Positions 14,293 through 25,423 of a DNA stretch of 64,000 nt are shown piece after piece. This DNA comes from Condylostoma magnum (Eukaryota > Ciliophora > Heterotrichea > Heterotrichida > Condylostomatidae), in NCBI GenBank assembly GCA_920105805.1, contig CAKKTI010000002.1, positions 124,001-188,000 of the forward strand, written 5' to 3'. The translations under genes and the position numbers were made by a program. Numbering within the stretch: position 1 is the stretch's first letter; every line of letters starts with the position of its first letter. The notes under the pieces are model-generated. The model did not search any database. It was not told the origin of the DNA and saw nothing but the letters and a program-made list of their open reading frames with translations.

Positions 14293-16745
14293 CATCTAGC
14301 AGCGGTGATGTTTTTGACTCCTAAGGCTTTGAGAACTTTCTAAATGCCAGATCAAGCTCAGAAGACGATCACATAGAAAAAAATGCTCCTTATATTCAAA
14401 GATACGACTCAGACGATGATTCATTTTCATCCGATGATGAATCTGAATTTTCAGACGCATAGTACAACTTCAATATAGACTTTTCCAAAATAAAGGCTCC
14501 AAAGCCAGAACCAGAAACTCCTCCAGAGCCAAAAGTAAGCAGATCTGCTAAATTTGAATAAATTAAAGCATAAAGGGAAGAATTTGAACCTTATTAACCG
14601 CCTGAGCCTTAATAAGAATCACGGTGAGCTTAATTGTAAAACTAGTTTCAAAGTATGCTGAAAGTTGGAACTGATTCTAGTTTAGAGGATAGTCTATCCA
14701 ACTCTGCCAGTGGAAGTTTAGGAGTTGCATTGGCAAAATTTTAAAATTTGTAATGGAGCAATGCAAGAACGGAAGTATTGGAGGATGAAGAATTGAAAAA
14801 AAGCGCATCGATTGAGGAACCGGATATAAAAACTGAACCAGTTAATATAGTTCACCTTCCTATCAGTCTTAATACAAAATTATAGTCATAGGAAGCAAAA
14901 GAATCCAAGGAATAAAGTGAAGAGTCATTGAGTAATAAAGAGTTATAGCAAAGCAGTTAGAATATAACAGAAGATATAAGAGAGAGTCTGTCTTAAAGTG
15001 GTGCTATTGAAGAAAAAATAGGGTAGAGTTCTGACAGATTTGATTATTCTAAATAGTCATAAACTTATGACTCATATTCTGATGATTTTGTGGTTTCTTC
15101 TATGGCTCCTGTATAGGATAAACAAAAATAAGTGCATTTCTCTAGTGAAAATCCAATGGAAATCGGGGAAAAGATTGAGTGAAAAAAATAAGACGAAAAT
15201 GTATAATAGAAACAATAAGAAAAAAATGTACAACAAGAAAAATAAGAAGTTCAATAATACCAAAACTTAGCTAATTTTCCACCTGTACCATAGCCTGTTT
15301 ACATATAACCAGAATTCAAAAGCTATGATCATTTATATGAAATTCAATACTTAAAAGGTCACATTGAGAAACTAGAAATGCAGCTGAAGGCAAAAGACGA
15401 AGAAATTTTCGATTTAAAGAAATCTGAAATTTTATAAAGTTTCCAGAGAATTGACGCAACTGAAAACTAGAAAATTAACAGTGAATTAAGCTAGGCTAAA
15501 CATGCAATAGAGCTACACAAAATGCAAAGTGAGGAATTATTCAGACAACTAACCCATGCGAATGTCAGAATAAAATTATTAGAAAATGAAAATACAAATT
15601 TAAACACTGAAATTGCCAGGCAGAAGGAATTTTATGAATCTTTAGCAAAAGAAAAAGAAGTTGATTAAGTTATGTTTAGTCAACTACAAGAAGAAACTAA
15701 ACAACTTAGACTTATACTAGCCACAAAGCATTAAGAATAGACTAAAGTGCAAGAGTTAACAGATTAGAACTTAGAACTTTAAAAGAAGCTAACTAATCCT
15801 GAGCCAGCTTAAAGAGTTATTCCTGAAGGAACTGACCCTGATTTAGTAAAAGAGATTTAATTTCTAGATAATTTAGTAGCACAGTATTAGAAAGAAAATG
15901 AAAGGATTACTAATGAGTTGATAAATTAAAAGGAAGTGTTAAAGTAAAACTAGAATAAATTTGTATAAGAAGCCTAGTAATACTCAAAGCTGAAAAATGA
16001 GCTTATTAATGAGCACGGAGGAATTCTGATTAAGGAAAATGTATCAGATATGCCTGTGTTGAATAGGTTGGCTGGGGGGAATGTTGTTAATAGAGAGGAG
16101 TATATGGCTGTTATATAGAGATGCAAGTAATTGTAAGACTAATTGGACTAGGCTAAAGAGTTATAAGTTAAATTAAGAGAGGATTATGATTCATAGATCT
16201 AAAAACTACAGTCTTAATTACAAGAGATAGATCTGTTACATGATGAGAAATGCAAGTATTATGAGGACTAATTAGGACAGAAGGATCAATAAATACAATG
16301 ATTCAATGATAACTAAGAATTAATCGATAGTAAAAATAAGGAAATTCAAAGTTTGGAAAAGCTTATTGAGTAGCTTTAGTAATAGATAAAGGAATTAGAA
16401 GAATAGAAATAAGAGCCTTAGCAAGAATAAGTAGATTTAACGATTGAGGATGTATACAATCTATAAGAAGAAAACTAGTCATTAAAGAATTTATTAAGCT
16501 AAAAGCAAAGTGAAATCTAGTAATTAAAACAGCCAAGGAATACAAAACTTCCTCCAAGGAAATATACACCAGCTAAAAAGTAGCCAGTAACAAATCAAAG
16601 CAATTAAGAATCTGTTCTAAAGTAATTAATAGAAAAAGAAGCCTAAATAGCAGTTCTATAATCTAAATTAAACAGAGTTACAAATAAAAGCGAGTAAAGT
16701 CTACTCATCTTTTACGTTTTAAGCTCTGAAGCTGGACTAGTATGA
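14289..16745 (+). CDS. Acidic then coiled-coil protein (about 818 aa)
   Basis: This single frame (ATG at 14274 or 14289) ends at TGA 16743. The N-terminal ~250 residues are acidic and low-complexity (D-D-S-F-S-S-D-D-E) with short Pro-rich pieces such as K-P-E-P-E-T-P-P-E-P. From about residue 370 to 790 it is continuous coiled coil with Gln written largely as TAA/TAG. In-frame TGA gives E-S-R-W-A and I-Q-W-F. No enzymatic domain is seen. A basal-body, centrosomal or cytoskeletal role is inferred from composition only. The frame continues past the TGA into the next coiled-coil gene with only 78 bp between them, so the two could be one protein. Confidence 0.75.
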
Positions 16746-16823
16746 TGTAATATATGTTAAAGCATTAGGAAACTATAGGAATAAATAAATAATAAATAGG
16801 TTAGTGATGCAAAAGATTAAATA

Positions 16824-18104
16824 ATGTTTTTAACTGAGTAGTTTGATCTTTCAACCCACTAAAACATTTTCGCATCTTTTGTAGGAATGAAAGAAATAAT
16901 AAACCTATGCTCTGATATTGATGAAAACTTAAATTACGGAGACTGGGAAAAAGTATAGCAATTGTATAATTTACTAGCATAAACAGCTGGGTATGAATTC
17001 TTGAAATCTGCGAATCAAAATGAGGAAAATATAAACAACACTAATTAATACTTCTCAGATTAAAATAACCAATCTGAAGAACATGATATATCTTTATGTC
17101 TTGATCTTATATAAAAGCTATACTAAAAAACTGATTAACTTTAAGCAAAACAGTGCTAAAAAACCAGTTTAGAAGAGTTTATAGGTATATTAAATGAAGT
17201 TTAACCTAATTTAAATAATCGTTAGAAATCAGTACTAGCCAGAAGACTAGCACAAAAGGATGGAAACATTGATTTTTAACAGCTAATAATGAATATAAGA
17301 AATAAAAATAGATTATGATGGAGTAGTTTACTATAAAACTAATAAATTGAGGAATGTCCCAATTATCTACAAAAGTTTATTATAGAAAACTCCAAGCAAA
17401 AATTACTTGAGTAATACGCAGATCCTAGTATATTCTGCCAATAACTTTTTGGTAATTAAGACTAACTCACAAAATAAAAGTTCAGAAATAACCTTCTAGA
17501 AGTAAGTTCTCCCCTTACAAGAGAAGATACTCAAGCCTTATTCAATAATCTGCAAGTAAACGGTAGACTTACACGATAAGCCTTTTCTAATTGGCTTTCT
17601 CCTTAAAAGTAATTAACAGAAAGTTAAGACTGGACAATACAACTAACATACAGACAAAAATTTGAAATTGAAACATTATAGAAGAAAATATCAGACTTAG
17701 AGCAAATTCTTTAAAAAGCCGAAGAATAAAAGATAACTCCGGAAATAAGTGCTTAAATTACATTTTACAAAACAGAATGCGAGAGACTAACACTGGATAA
17801 ACTTAGACTAGAACAGTTTATAGAATAGATGCCAAAATAAACAGGTGTTTGTGAAATGATAAACCTATAACGACGCATTTAAATAATAGAGGAAAGTCAT
17901 GCCAAAAGAGAGCAATACCTTTAATCATAGCTTCAATCAATAAAACAAGAATATGATGTATCAAATCTTGACCTATAAAAGAAGCTACAGTACTAAGAGA
18001 TAAAATTCACTTAACAACTACAGCAAAAGAACCAAGAAATTAAAAAATTTAAAACAGAACTGGAGTTTCTAGTAAAAGAAATGACAAGGCTTAGAAATAA
18101 ATAA
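16824..18104 (+). CDS. Coiled-coil protein with EF-hand-like segment (about 426 aa)
   Basis: The ATG is at 16824 and the gene ends at tandem TAA TAA TAA from 18102, 7 bp from the end of the convergent Tsr3 gene. Residues 1-200 are mixed helical, with an EF-hand-like piece (K-D-G-N-I-D-F-Q-Q) near 145. Residues 260-425 are coiled coil. No known family was recognised. It lies in the same reading frame as the upstream coiled-coil gene. If TAA were always Gln, the frame would run 78 bp into the antisense of Tsr3, which argues that TAA is the stop here. Confidence 0.72.
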
Positions 18105-18111
18105 TAATAAT

Positions 18112-18684
18112 TCATTAAAACTCCTCACTGTCTTCATCTGAGTCTACATTCGGGTATATCGGCTAATCATTCATCTGCGGTTCCATGAAAGACTATTGAA
18201 CCTCTATTACCTCAGTGGAATCCCTGCACTATGAATACGCATCGAGTAGCTCTTCATTAAGCAGTACAAATTACCTTCCCCAAGCAAAGTGTTCTAATAA
18301 ACTTTCACCTTATTCTCTAAATCCGCATATAATCAAAGTAGCAGCCACAGCCTCAGCACAATTTAGCTTAAAAGGTTTAGCATAGTTCAAAGGATTAGCT
18401 GCAAGTAGAAAAGGAAGCAACCTTTCTCTTCCATTGTGTAGCCTGTTAAACCTTATTTCTTCTATTCTATTCCATGAGCAGTCAACTAGACAAATACCGG
18501 CTTGTGATAGAATATCGGAATCCTAAGGACTCACAGCCTACTGGGCTAGAGGACTGAGTATAAGTCCACCATGCCTTCTATAAGGTTTTAACACTTAAAT
18601 CAGCTTAAGTCTCCCTAGTTTACGCCCTGAGCACCTTTTGGGATCGCAGTGGTTGAAATCTCACATAGATAATTTGATGCTCAT
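18112..18684 (-). CDS. TSR3: 18S rRNA aminocarboxypropyltransferase Tsr3
   Basis: About 190 residues, close to the core length of Tsr3. It transfers the 3-amino-3-carboxypropyl group from SAM to the hypermodified pseudouridine of 18S rRNA during late 40S maturation. The conserved blocks are all present in order: D-F-N-H-C-D-P-K-R-C-S-G-R-K, a G-L-I-L-S-P block, V-S-P-Q-D, V-D-C-S-W, R-E-R-L-L-P-F-L-L-A-A-N-P, N-Y-A-K-P-F-K-L, E-A-V-A-A-T and F-A-W-G. The C-terminus is acidic. An in-frame TGA near the start reads Trp. It ends TAA TGA. It is divergent from the PPR gene across a 202-bp gap. Confidence 0.93.
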
Positions 18685-18886
18685 TTTTATATAGCACCTG
18701 CTTTGTACAAAATAAGAATATTTAGTATAATATTAACTACAATCTGAAATACATCAACTTACTAAAATCCTCTCAATTGATCTCCTATTCAACTCCCAAT
18801 TTCCCAAATCTGACTTCCTCCAAATTCTTCCATCTTAACTTACTTTTAAACCGCCATTTGTTTTTCATATAATCAAATTTTCAAAA
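18685..18886. promoter_or_regulatory. Divergent intergenic region Tsr3/PPR
   Basis: This 202-bp AT-rich gap between two divergent start codons must contain both promoters. It is one of the longer bidirectional gaps in the window. No TATA box or other motif could be assigned with confidence. Confidence 0.35.
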
Positions 18887-21769
18887 ATGTTAGATTTTGA
18901 ATCACTCTATCAAATGATTTCCCCATATATCCCCGAGTTGCTAGGAGTAACTTGCTTTATCCTTGGATTTATATTCCTCTCTCAAAACCAGTCCTCCTCC
19001 CAGGACAACTTTGAACTAGACTACACAACTCTAATAACACAGGCCTTATCTGATGGTCATGTGGAAAGAGCCATAGTATTCCTAGAAGAGCAGGCCAGTT
19101 CGTCCTAAAAATGCGAATTGAGCCTCCTCAACACCGTCCTTGCAGGATGTTTCGAGCACAAGTACATAGACCGAGGCCTATCCCTCATAGAAAACATGAA
19201 AATTGCTGAAAACATGCCTCATCCCGACCAAGTCAGCTATGAAATAGTACTTAATGGTCTGTGCGCAGCTCGAAGAGTCTCCAGAGCAATTGAAATCTAC
19301 GAGTAAATGAAGCAAGGTGGCTTATAAGTCACGTAAAGCACATTAACTTAATTCATTGACTGCTGTGTAAGAATGGGTAGAATGGATAAGGCAATCGAGC
19401 TTTTAAACTGTCCACTTTCTGAACTAGAGGAGGACTTGTACCCAAAGTTGCTTAAACCTTTTACCAAAACGCATTAACTGGCAAGAGCTGAGGAGTTGCA
19501 TATGAAGTTGATGGAGAAGTAACTAAAGCCCACCTTAGAAGTGTATTAAGCTTTAATTGATTGTGCAGTGTCCTCAGAGTAACTGCAATCTGCCCATAAG
19601 TTTTATCAGGAGTTGAAAATGCAAGAAATCAAGCCAAATCTGTAGATCTACTCCACTATCATAAAAGGTGAGTGCAAGTACGGAAGAGTTGACTAAGCCG
19701 TTAAGCTGCTTGAGGAAATGTAGGAAAATGGAGTCTTCCCTGATGAGATTTTATACAACTCTATACTAGATGGGTGTTCTAAGTCTGGAAACTTATCCCT
19801 AGGAATTTCTTTGTATCAGGAAATGCAGAAGCTTTAAATAACTCCAAGTACCGTTACTTTTAACTCTTTAATAGATGCCTGTGTAAGAAACAGTCGTATG
19901 AATCAAGCCTGGAGTTTCCTAGACGAAATGAAAAGTGCTGGGTGTTATCCTGACAACTTTACATACAGCACTCTTATCAAGGGGATTAAGAACGAAGGAG
20001 AACTGGCTGATATTGACCGAGCTTTTGGCCTTTTGAATGAAATTAGGAACAACCCAGACCTACGTCCTGATGAGATCCTATACAACTGCTTGCTTGACGC
20101 GTGTATTGGGGCAAGGTAACTGAATAAGGCTCTTGAACTGTTCCAGGAAATGAAGCAATCCGACTGCTCTCCTGATGAAATTTCGTATAACACCTTGATT
20201 AAAGGATGCAGCTAAACTAAGTAATTAGACAAAGCATTAGAAATACTTAACGAAATGAAGCAGTCGTTGTTAAAGCCGAATGAAGTTACTTATAACTCCT
20301 TAATAGATGCTTGTGTTAGGGCTAATAGGATGACTCTAGCTTGGAGTTTTCTAGATGAAATGCAGACTGAAGGGTTATCTCCGGATAATTTTACGTATAG
20401 CACACTTATAAAGGGAATTAGAGGTGAGGAAAGTTTACAGGAGCTAGACAGGGCCTTCTAGTTGCTTTAATTGGGATAAATACGTCCTGATGAAATTTTA
20501 TACAACTGTTTAATCGACGCATGCAGCCGTTTTGGGGATTTAAGAAGAGCAATCAATGTTTTCAATCAAATGCAGAAAATGGGAGTAAAGCCAAGCTCTG
20601 TTACATACGGTATAATGATAAAGGCTTATGGATAAGCTAATATGCTGCAGAAGGCACTGGATATGTTTTAGATGATGAAACAGAAGGACTTAAGGCCAAA
20701 TGATGTCACATATGGATGCCTACTAGACGCTTGTGTGAGATCCGGTAAGATTGAGATGGCCTAAGAAGTATTTTATAGCATGCAGGAAGAAGGGATTCAG
20801 CTAAATACTATCTTATATACAACAATGATCAAAGGATATGCTAAGACGTAAAATTTAGCAAAGGCAGTTGAAGTTTTCAATACTATGAAGTAAGATGCAT
20901 CAGTAAGTCCTAATAATGTAACGTTTAACTCCTTATTAGACTGTTCCGTAAGATGTGAGGACATGAAAACAGCTACTGAGATCTTTGCGGAAATGTAAAG
21001 TCTGATGAAGCCTGATTTGATAAGTTATTCAACAATGATCAAAGGACTGTGCAGATCCGGCGATCTGAGAAGTGCCCTAGATGTGCTGACTGATATGAAG
21101 AATGAAGGTATCTACCCAGATGAAGTACTGTTTAACTCCTTACTAGATGGATGTGCCAAGGCTGGAGTTTCTGATTTAGCGTAATAAGTGTACTAAGAAA
21201 TGCAGGCTTTGAGGATAAAGCCCAGCAATGTAACATTCTCTATACTTATAAAATTATATGGAAGGAATAAGCAAGTCAGTAAAGCTATTGAGGTACTAGA
21301 GGAAATGAAACGCTAAGGAGTACAGCCTGGTATGATAGTTTACACTTGTTTATTATAAACATGCATAAGGAGTAAACAAATACACAAGGCGTTGCAGATA
21401 TACGAGGACATGAAGCGTTCTAAGGTAAACGGAGACAGAGTAACTTTCAATACATTAGTAAACGGATGTGTCTATGCTAAGCAGATAGAAAGTGCTTATA
21501 AAATAGCATTAGATGCTTTTAAACTGAACGTTAAACTAGCAAATGATGTTTATAATAATCTTATTAAGAATTTATTAAACAGTAGAGACAATGCTCGTGT
21601 CAGTTGGGCAAATGAAATATGTAGATTGATGCGCGGATGCAATATAGAGCCAGACCCTCAACTATCCAGCCAGTTGCAGCGAAAGATGCACGGAGAGAAT
21701 CAACCTTCGTATCCAGGAAAGCGTAGAACTGGAACTTTCACTAGAAGAGTACTAGCAGAGCGCAATTGA
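18887..21769 (+). CDS. Pentatricopeptide-repeat (PPR) protein, about 960 aa, N-terminal hydrophobic anchor
   Basis: One frame of 961 codons ends at TGA. Most of the protein is about 22-24 tandem 35-residue P-type PPR motifs, e.g. V-T-Y-N-S-L-I-D-A-C-V-R and P-D-N-F-T-Y-S-T-L-I-K-G. This predicts a sequence-specific single-stranded RNA-binding solenoid. No C-terminal E, DYW or SMR domain is present. Residues ~12-32 are a hydrophobic helix (L-L-G-V-T-C-F-I-L-G-F-I-F-L) rather than a typical mitochondrial presequence, so membrane anchoring is possible. GC content and codon use are higher than in the neighbours. A ~110-residue block occurs twice (see findings). The Rab gene starts 20 bp downstream. 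Confidence 0.93.
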
Positions 21770-21789
21770 TTAATAAAATTGATTAAAAT

Positions 21790-22389
21790 ATGGAAGAGTT
21801 TAAAATAATTCTACTAGGGACTTCCTCAGTTGGCAAAACTTCTATTTTATAAAGATTTTGCGGAGGCTCATTTTAAGACTCCTCGTTTCCTACTCTAGGA
21901 ACTTCATATATGTCTCGTATTGTAACAATTAATGATAAAAAGATAATTCTCCATATTTGAGACACTGCTGGGTAAGAACGGTACTCTTCATTGGTTAAGC
22001 AATACTACAATTTATCCCACGGAGCTATGTTAGTATTTGATTTAACGTAATAGAGTAGTTTTGATTCATTGAGTGAATAATACAAATAGATTTAGTAGAA
22101 TGCTCCGAATGGTATAGTAGTAGGGCTATTGGGCAATAAGAATGACTAGTAATGTCAATCTGTATAGGATGATAATGCTGCTTCATACGGGTAATCTATA
22201 GGAGCGTTTTATAAGAAAGTAAGTGCTAAGATAAATGAGGGGATAGATGATGCTTTTGTTGAACTTGTTTAAGAGATTATAAGGAGACCCAGGGAGAATT
22301 GAAGAGCCAACAATGTTTAATTAACCGCAACTACTGTTAGCAGTGTTAAAGAGCAGCCGAAGACTAAATCAAATAAATGTGCATGTTAA
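21790..22389 (+). CDS. Rab-family small GTPase
   Basis: 199 residues, the normal Rab length. The P-loop is G-T-S-S-V-G-K-T-S, switch II W-D-T-A-G-Q-E-R (Trp=TGA, Gln=TAA), the G4 motif G-N-K-N-D and the G5 motif S-A-K. The C-terminus is N-K-C-A-C followed by TAA, a prenylation C-x-C motif, which fixes TAA as the true stop. It acts in vesicle traffic on the cytoplasmic face of membranes. The subfamily could not be assigned; the switch I Thr (P-T-L-G-T-S-Y) is present. The ATG of the next gene begins 12 bp after the stop in the same frame. Confidence 0.93.
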
Positions 22390-22401
22390 GTTTGTAATAT
22401 T

Positions 22402-23889
22402 ATGGAAAAAAATTACAGTACTATTGTTAGTTTAAACTCTACTAGTCTGTCATTTTACCCTGTTATGGGGTAGAGCTACCTATCCAGGTCAACATCAATT
22501 ATGAAGTAGAGGAATGTAAGAAATTTTAGTTAGTAGAAAAGTAGACCTAGATTGGTTAGAAGGAAAAGAAGCAGATGCAAGAAAATCGAGTACTAAATTG
22601 ATACTTTGGCCGTTGTTATTAAGAAGTACTTAATACCAATCTTTTAGAATAAACTCGGTTCAAAATTTTAAAAGGAGGTTTTAGGGATTAAGTAAATGCA
22701 TAAAACAGTGTATAATGAGTTTGTTAAGGTAGGAGATTTGTATGATAGATTAGTTGTGAAGAGATAATAGCTAAGATAATAGAAATAGATGCTAATGGAT
22801 TCTCAATAAAGCTAGAAAATGTATTCTAATTACAGAAATCATTTAGTATAAAAGCTTATTTAAGTAAGTAATGATAAAAGAAAAACTTAATAAGAGATTT
22901 TATATAGCTGCCATAATTAGGAAGTAACAAAGCATTAGGGATAAAATTAATAGATTTTGTAGTATAGAAAATTAATTCAAAATGCAAGAAAATGAAATTA
23001 GGATAATGAAATCTACATAAACCTTTTATAATAGCAAATTGATAAGTAAAAATGTGAGTATAAAGTAGCTTAATAAAAATAGAATGTTGTTAAATAGAAT
23101 AACTAAATGTTGGATTCAAAAGCCTAATCTATTTTGTAATCATTACAATAGATTTTGTACAGAATAATTAACAATGAGTAAATCTATATAGAGTTTTCAT
23201 ATGTTGCTGATGCTTCGAAAAAATAAGCTTTTTCATTTAAGAATCTTTTAATTTAGAGTAAAATACACAAAAATAAAGAAAACTAATAATGAAATGTGTT
23301 CAAAAGAATAATAACTTATAAAAAACAGATGAGAAATGATCAATTAATAAATTTGGACAAAATAAAGCAGTACACAAAAGTACAGATTAAAAAAATTAAA
23401 TTAATGAATACATCAGCCAATGAGTTTAAACTTTCTATTGATAATATTTAACAAAAATCCAATGAACAAATTAACAGCATATTACGAATTAATAAAAGGA
23501 TAAGATAATATAGACATCAGACTTAATTTGATGAATAAATATGCAAAAACTGTAATTAGCATTACATAATATCTGAAAACTATAACTGATCATGTTAAAC
23601 TCATCTCAGTTCTTACGGAGGACAATTATGATGGTGCTGTGGTAAAACAGGTAAGGATGATAGAGGATGTTAACTGCAAAAACACTTACCTAAGGATGAT
23701 GATAATATATAATACGAATTCCTTAATCAATAACTTGAAAAAGAACTGAAATAATGTTAATCGTGCAATAAGATCGGACATATTTCAACAAAATGCCCTA
23801 AAGATCCAAATATATAAAGCTAAGATGATTTATATAAGGAACTGGAGAGATTAAAGAGGCTAAAATTTAGGTTAGTTACTAATTTCTAA
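22402..23889 (+). CDS. Coiled-coil protein with CHORD-like and CCHC zinc-binding motifs
   Basis: 495 residues. The N-terminal ~60 residues are basic and Ser/Arg-rich. Residues ~60-360 are long coiled coil. A Cys/His cluster at ~375-425 reads C-K-N-C-N...N-W-S-C-Q-T-H...L-W-W-C-C-G...G-C-Q-L-Q-K-H, which resembles a CHORD-type zinc module in spacing (C-x2-C, C-x2-H, W-x-C-C, C-x4-H). A zinc knuckle C-x2-C-x4-H-x4-C (C-Q-S-C-N-K-I-G-H) follows near residue 455. Function is unknown; RNA or protein binding is possible. It ends at TAA 23887-23889, overlapping the TAG stop of the convergent RBR gene by three bases. Confidence 0.8.
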
Positions 23890-25415
23890 TTATTATCTAA
23901 AGTATTACAAACGGTTCCAAAGGGTCCTTGCCTTCTAAAATGCAATATATGGTCTTTCCTTGCTAGTACATCTCCACAAAGAAAGCAGAAATATGTACTG
24001 CCTCCACATTTAGGCCAATGACATGTAAGAAAATTACAGCCACTTTCTTTAAGTACTCCCTCTCCACAACTAGGACATTGTTTTATATTTTCATTTAATT
24101 GATTCAATATATCATAGCAATCTGAATTCTCATGGTATTTTCCACAATAGCAGCAAAACTGCTAATCACAATTACCACAGGATCTTAATTCTTTGATCTT
24201 TGGCACTATTAAATTATAGCAGCATCTTGGGCATTAACTATATAAAAATTACATTGCTTATTCATTGTTTAAAGTTGCTTCGTGAAATAAAAGAAGATCT
24301 AGGTATTTGAAATAGTCTTATTAGTTAGTATACAGTCTAACAATCTCATGGCTAATAGATTCATTACATATTGGGCAAATTAGTTGTTTTGAGTTCACTT
24401 AGTTATTGTTAATCTTTTCAGTTATATAGCTCTAGATGCAATTCTTACAAAAAGAATTATTGCATTTGAGAATTGCTAGATCTTATAGCTCTATGTCATT
24501 ATAGCAAATATTGCAGTTGTATGATTAAATCTAGGTTTAGGAGCATTAGGGATGAGTTTAAGGATTTTGTATAAAATTCTAAAAGCAATCTATACAAAAT
24601 TTATGATCAGAATCAATCTATTTAAAGACATTTTACTCACAAAAACTGCATTAAATAGCTTATTAACTATCATCTAATTTAGTTAGACTTTGAAATTCTA
24701 TGTTAAAGTTTGTATCATTTGTATTTTTAATCCAATTATGATTATTAGAGTGAAATACAAACTGCAATCTGTCAAATTGAACTTAAGATGAAATTACTAA
24801 TACAGCTCAGTATTAATTTTATTTTTTTAAAAAGTATGTTTCATTTCACATATGCCAACTTTCATTGTTTTATTCTAATAAACCATAACGGATTTTGTTT
24901 ACTTCATTAGAAGCTTTAAAAACAAAATAATACTATTTATTAGATTTTCACTTAATTAGCTATATTCAGTCAATAATGTATTCCTCTTAAAGCTAAAAGC
25001 TTATATTTCCTACTATCTGAATCACTAAATCATATAGCCAAATTGTAAAATTGGAATTATTATCAGATTTAAATACTTACTAAGTTTAAGTATCTAAAAT
25101 AATAAATTATAGAAAATATTAAACAGCGAATTCTATACTTATTTATAAAGAGAATCCAGTACGATCTATCTAATACTTATAATCTTCATTTTAAATAGCT
25201 TGCAATCCCATATGAGTTATTAAATCTTCCTAAAACTCTATTTTATCCCACTTCTCTTACTTATCTAAATAATCTACTTTCCCTATTTATAATTAATACT
25301 TATTTCCATGCTCAGAATCCAATTAGCTATTAACCCATATTTTCATATCTGCGAAATCATAAAACAATTATAGTCTATCGTTTTAAGCTAGATTAACACA
25401 AAGCCCTACTTCCAT
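23886..25415 (-). CDS. RBR (RING-IBR-RING) E3 ubiquitin ligase
   Basis: 509 residues. The C-terminal half carries RING1 (C-N-I-C-Y-N-D-I...C-N-N-S-F-C-K-N-C...C-P-I-C), an IBR (C-P-R-C-C-Y-N...C-G-N-C-D-Q-Q-F-C-C-Y-C-G) and RING2 (C-P-S-C-G-E-G-V...E-S-G-C-N-F-L-T-C). RING2 contains the Cys expected to form the ubiquitin thioester. A separate Cys pair set (C-S-F-C...C-I-D-C-F) precedes RING1. The N-terminal ~240 residues look beta-rich (W-M-W-N-E-T-Y-like strands) and are not recognised. It starts at 25415, nine bases after the TTLL TAG stop on the same strand. The stop is TAG at 23886-23888. Confidence 0.88.
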
Positions 25416-25423
25416 TTTTATTA

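Noticed and set aside
19945-20193. - strand ORF opposite the PPR gene
   Set aside because: Pure antisense shadow of well-conserved PPR motifs.
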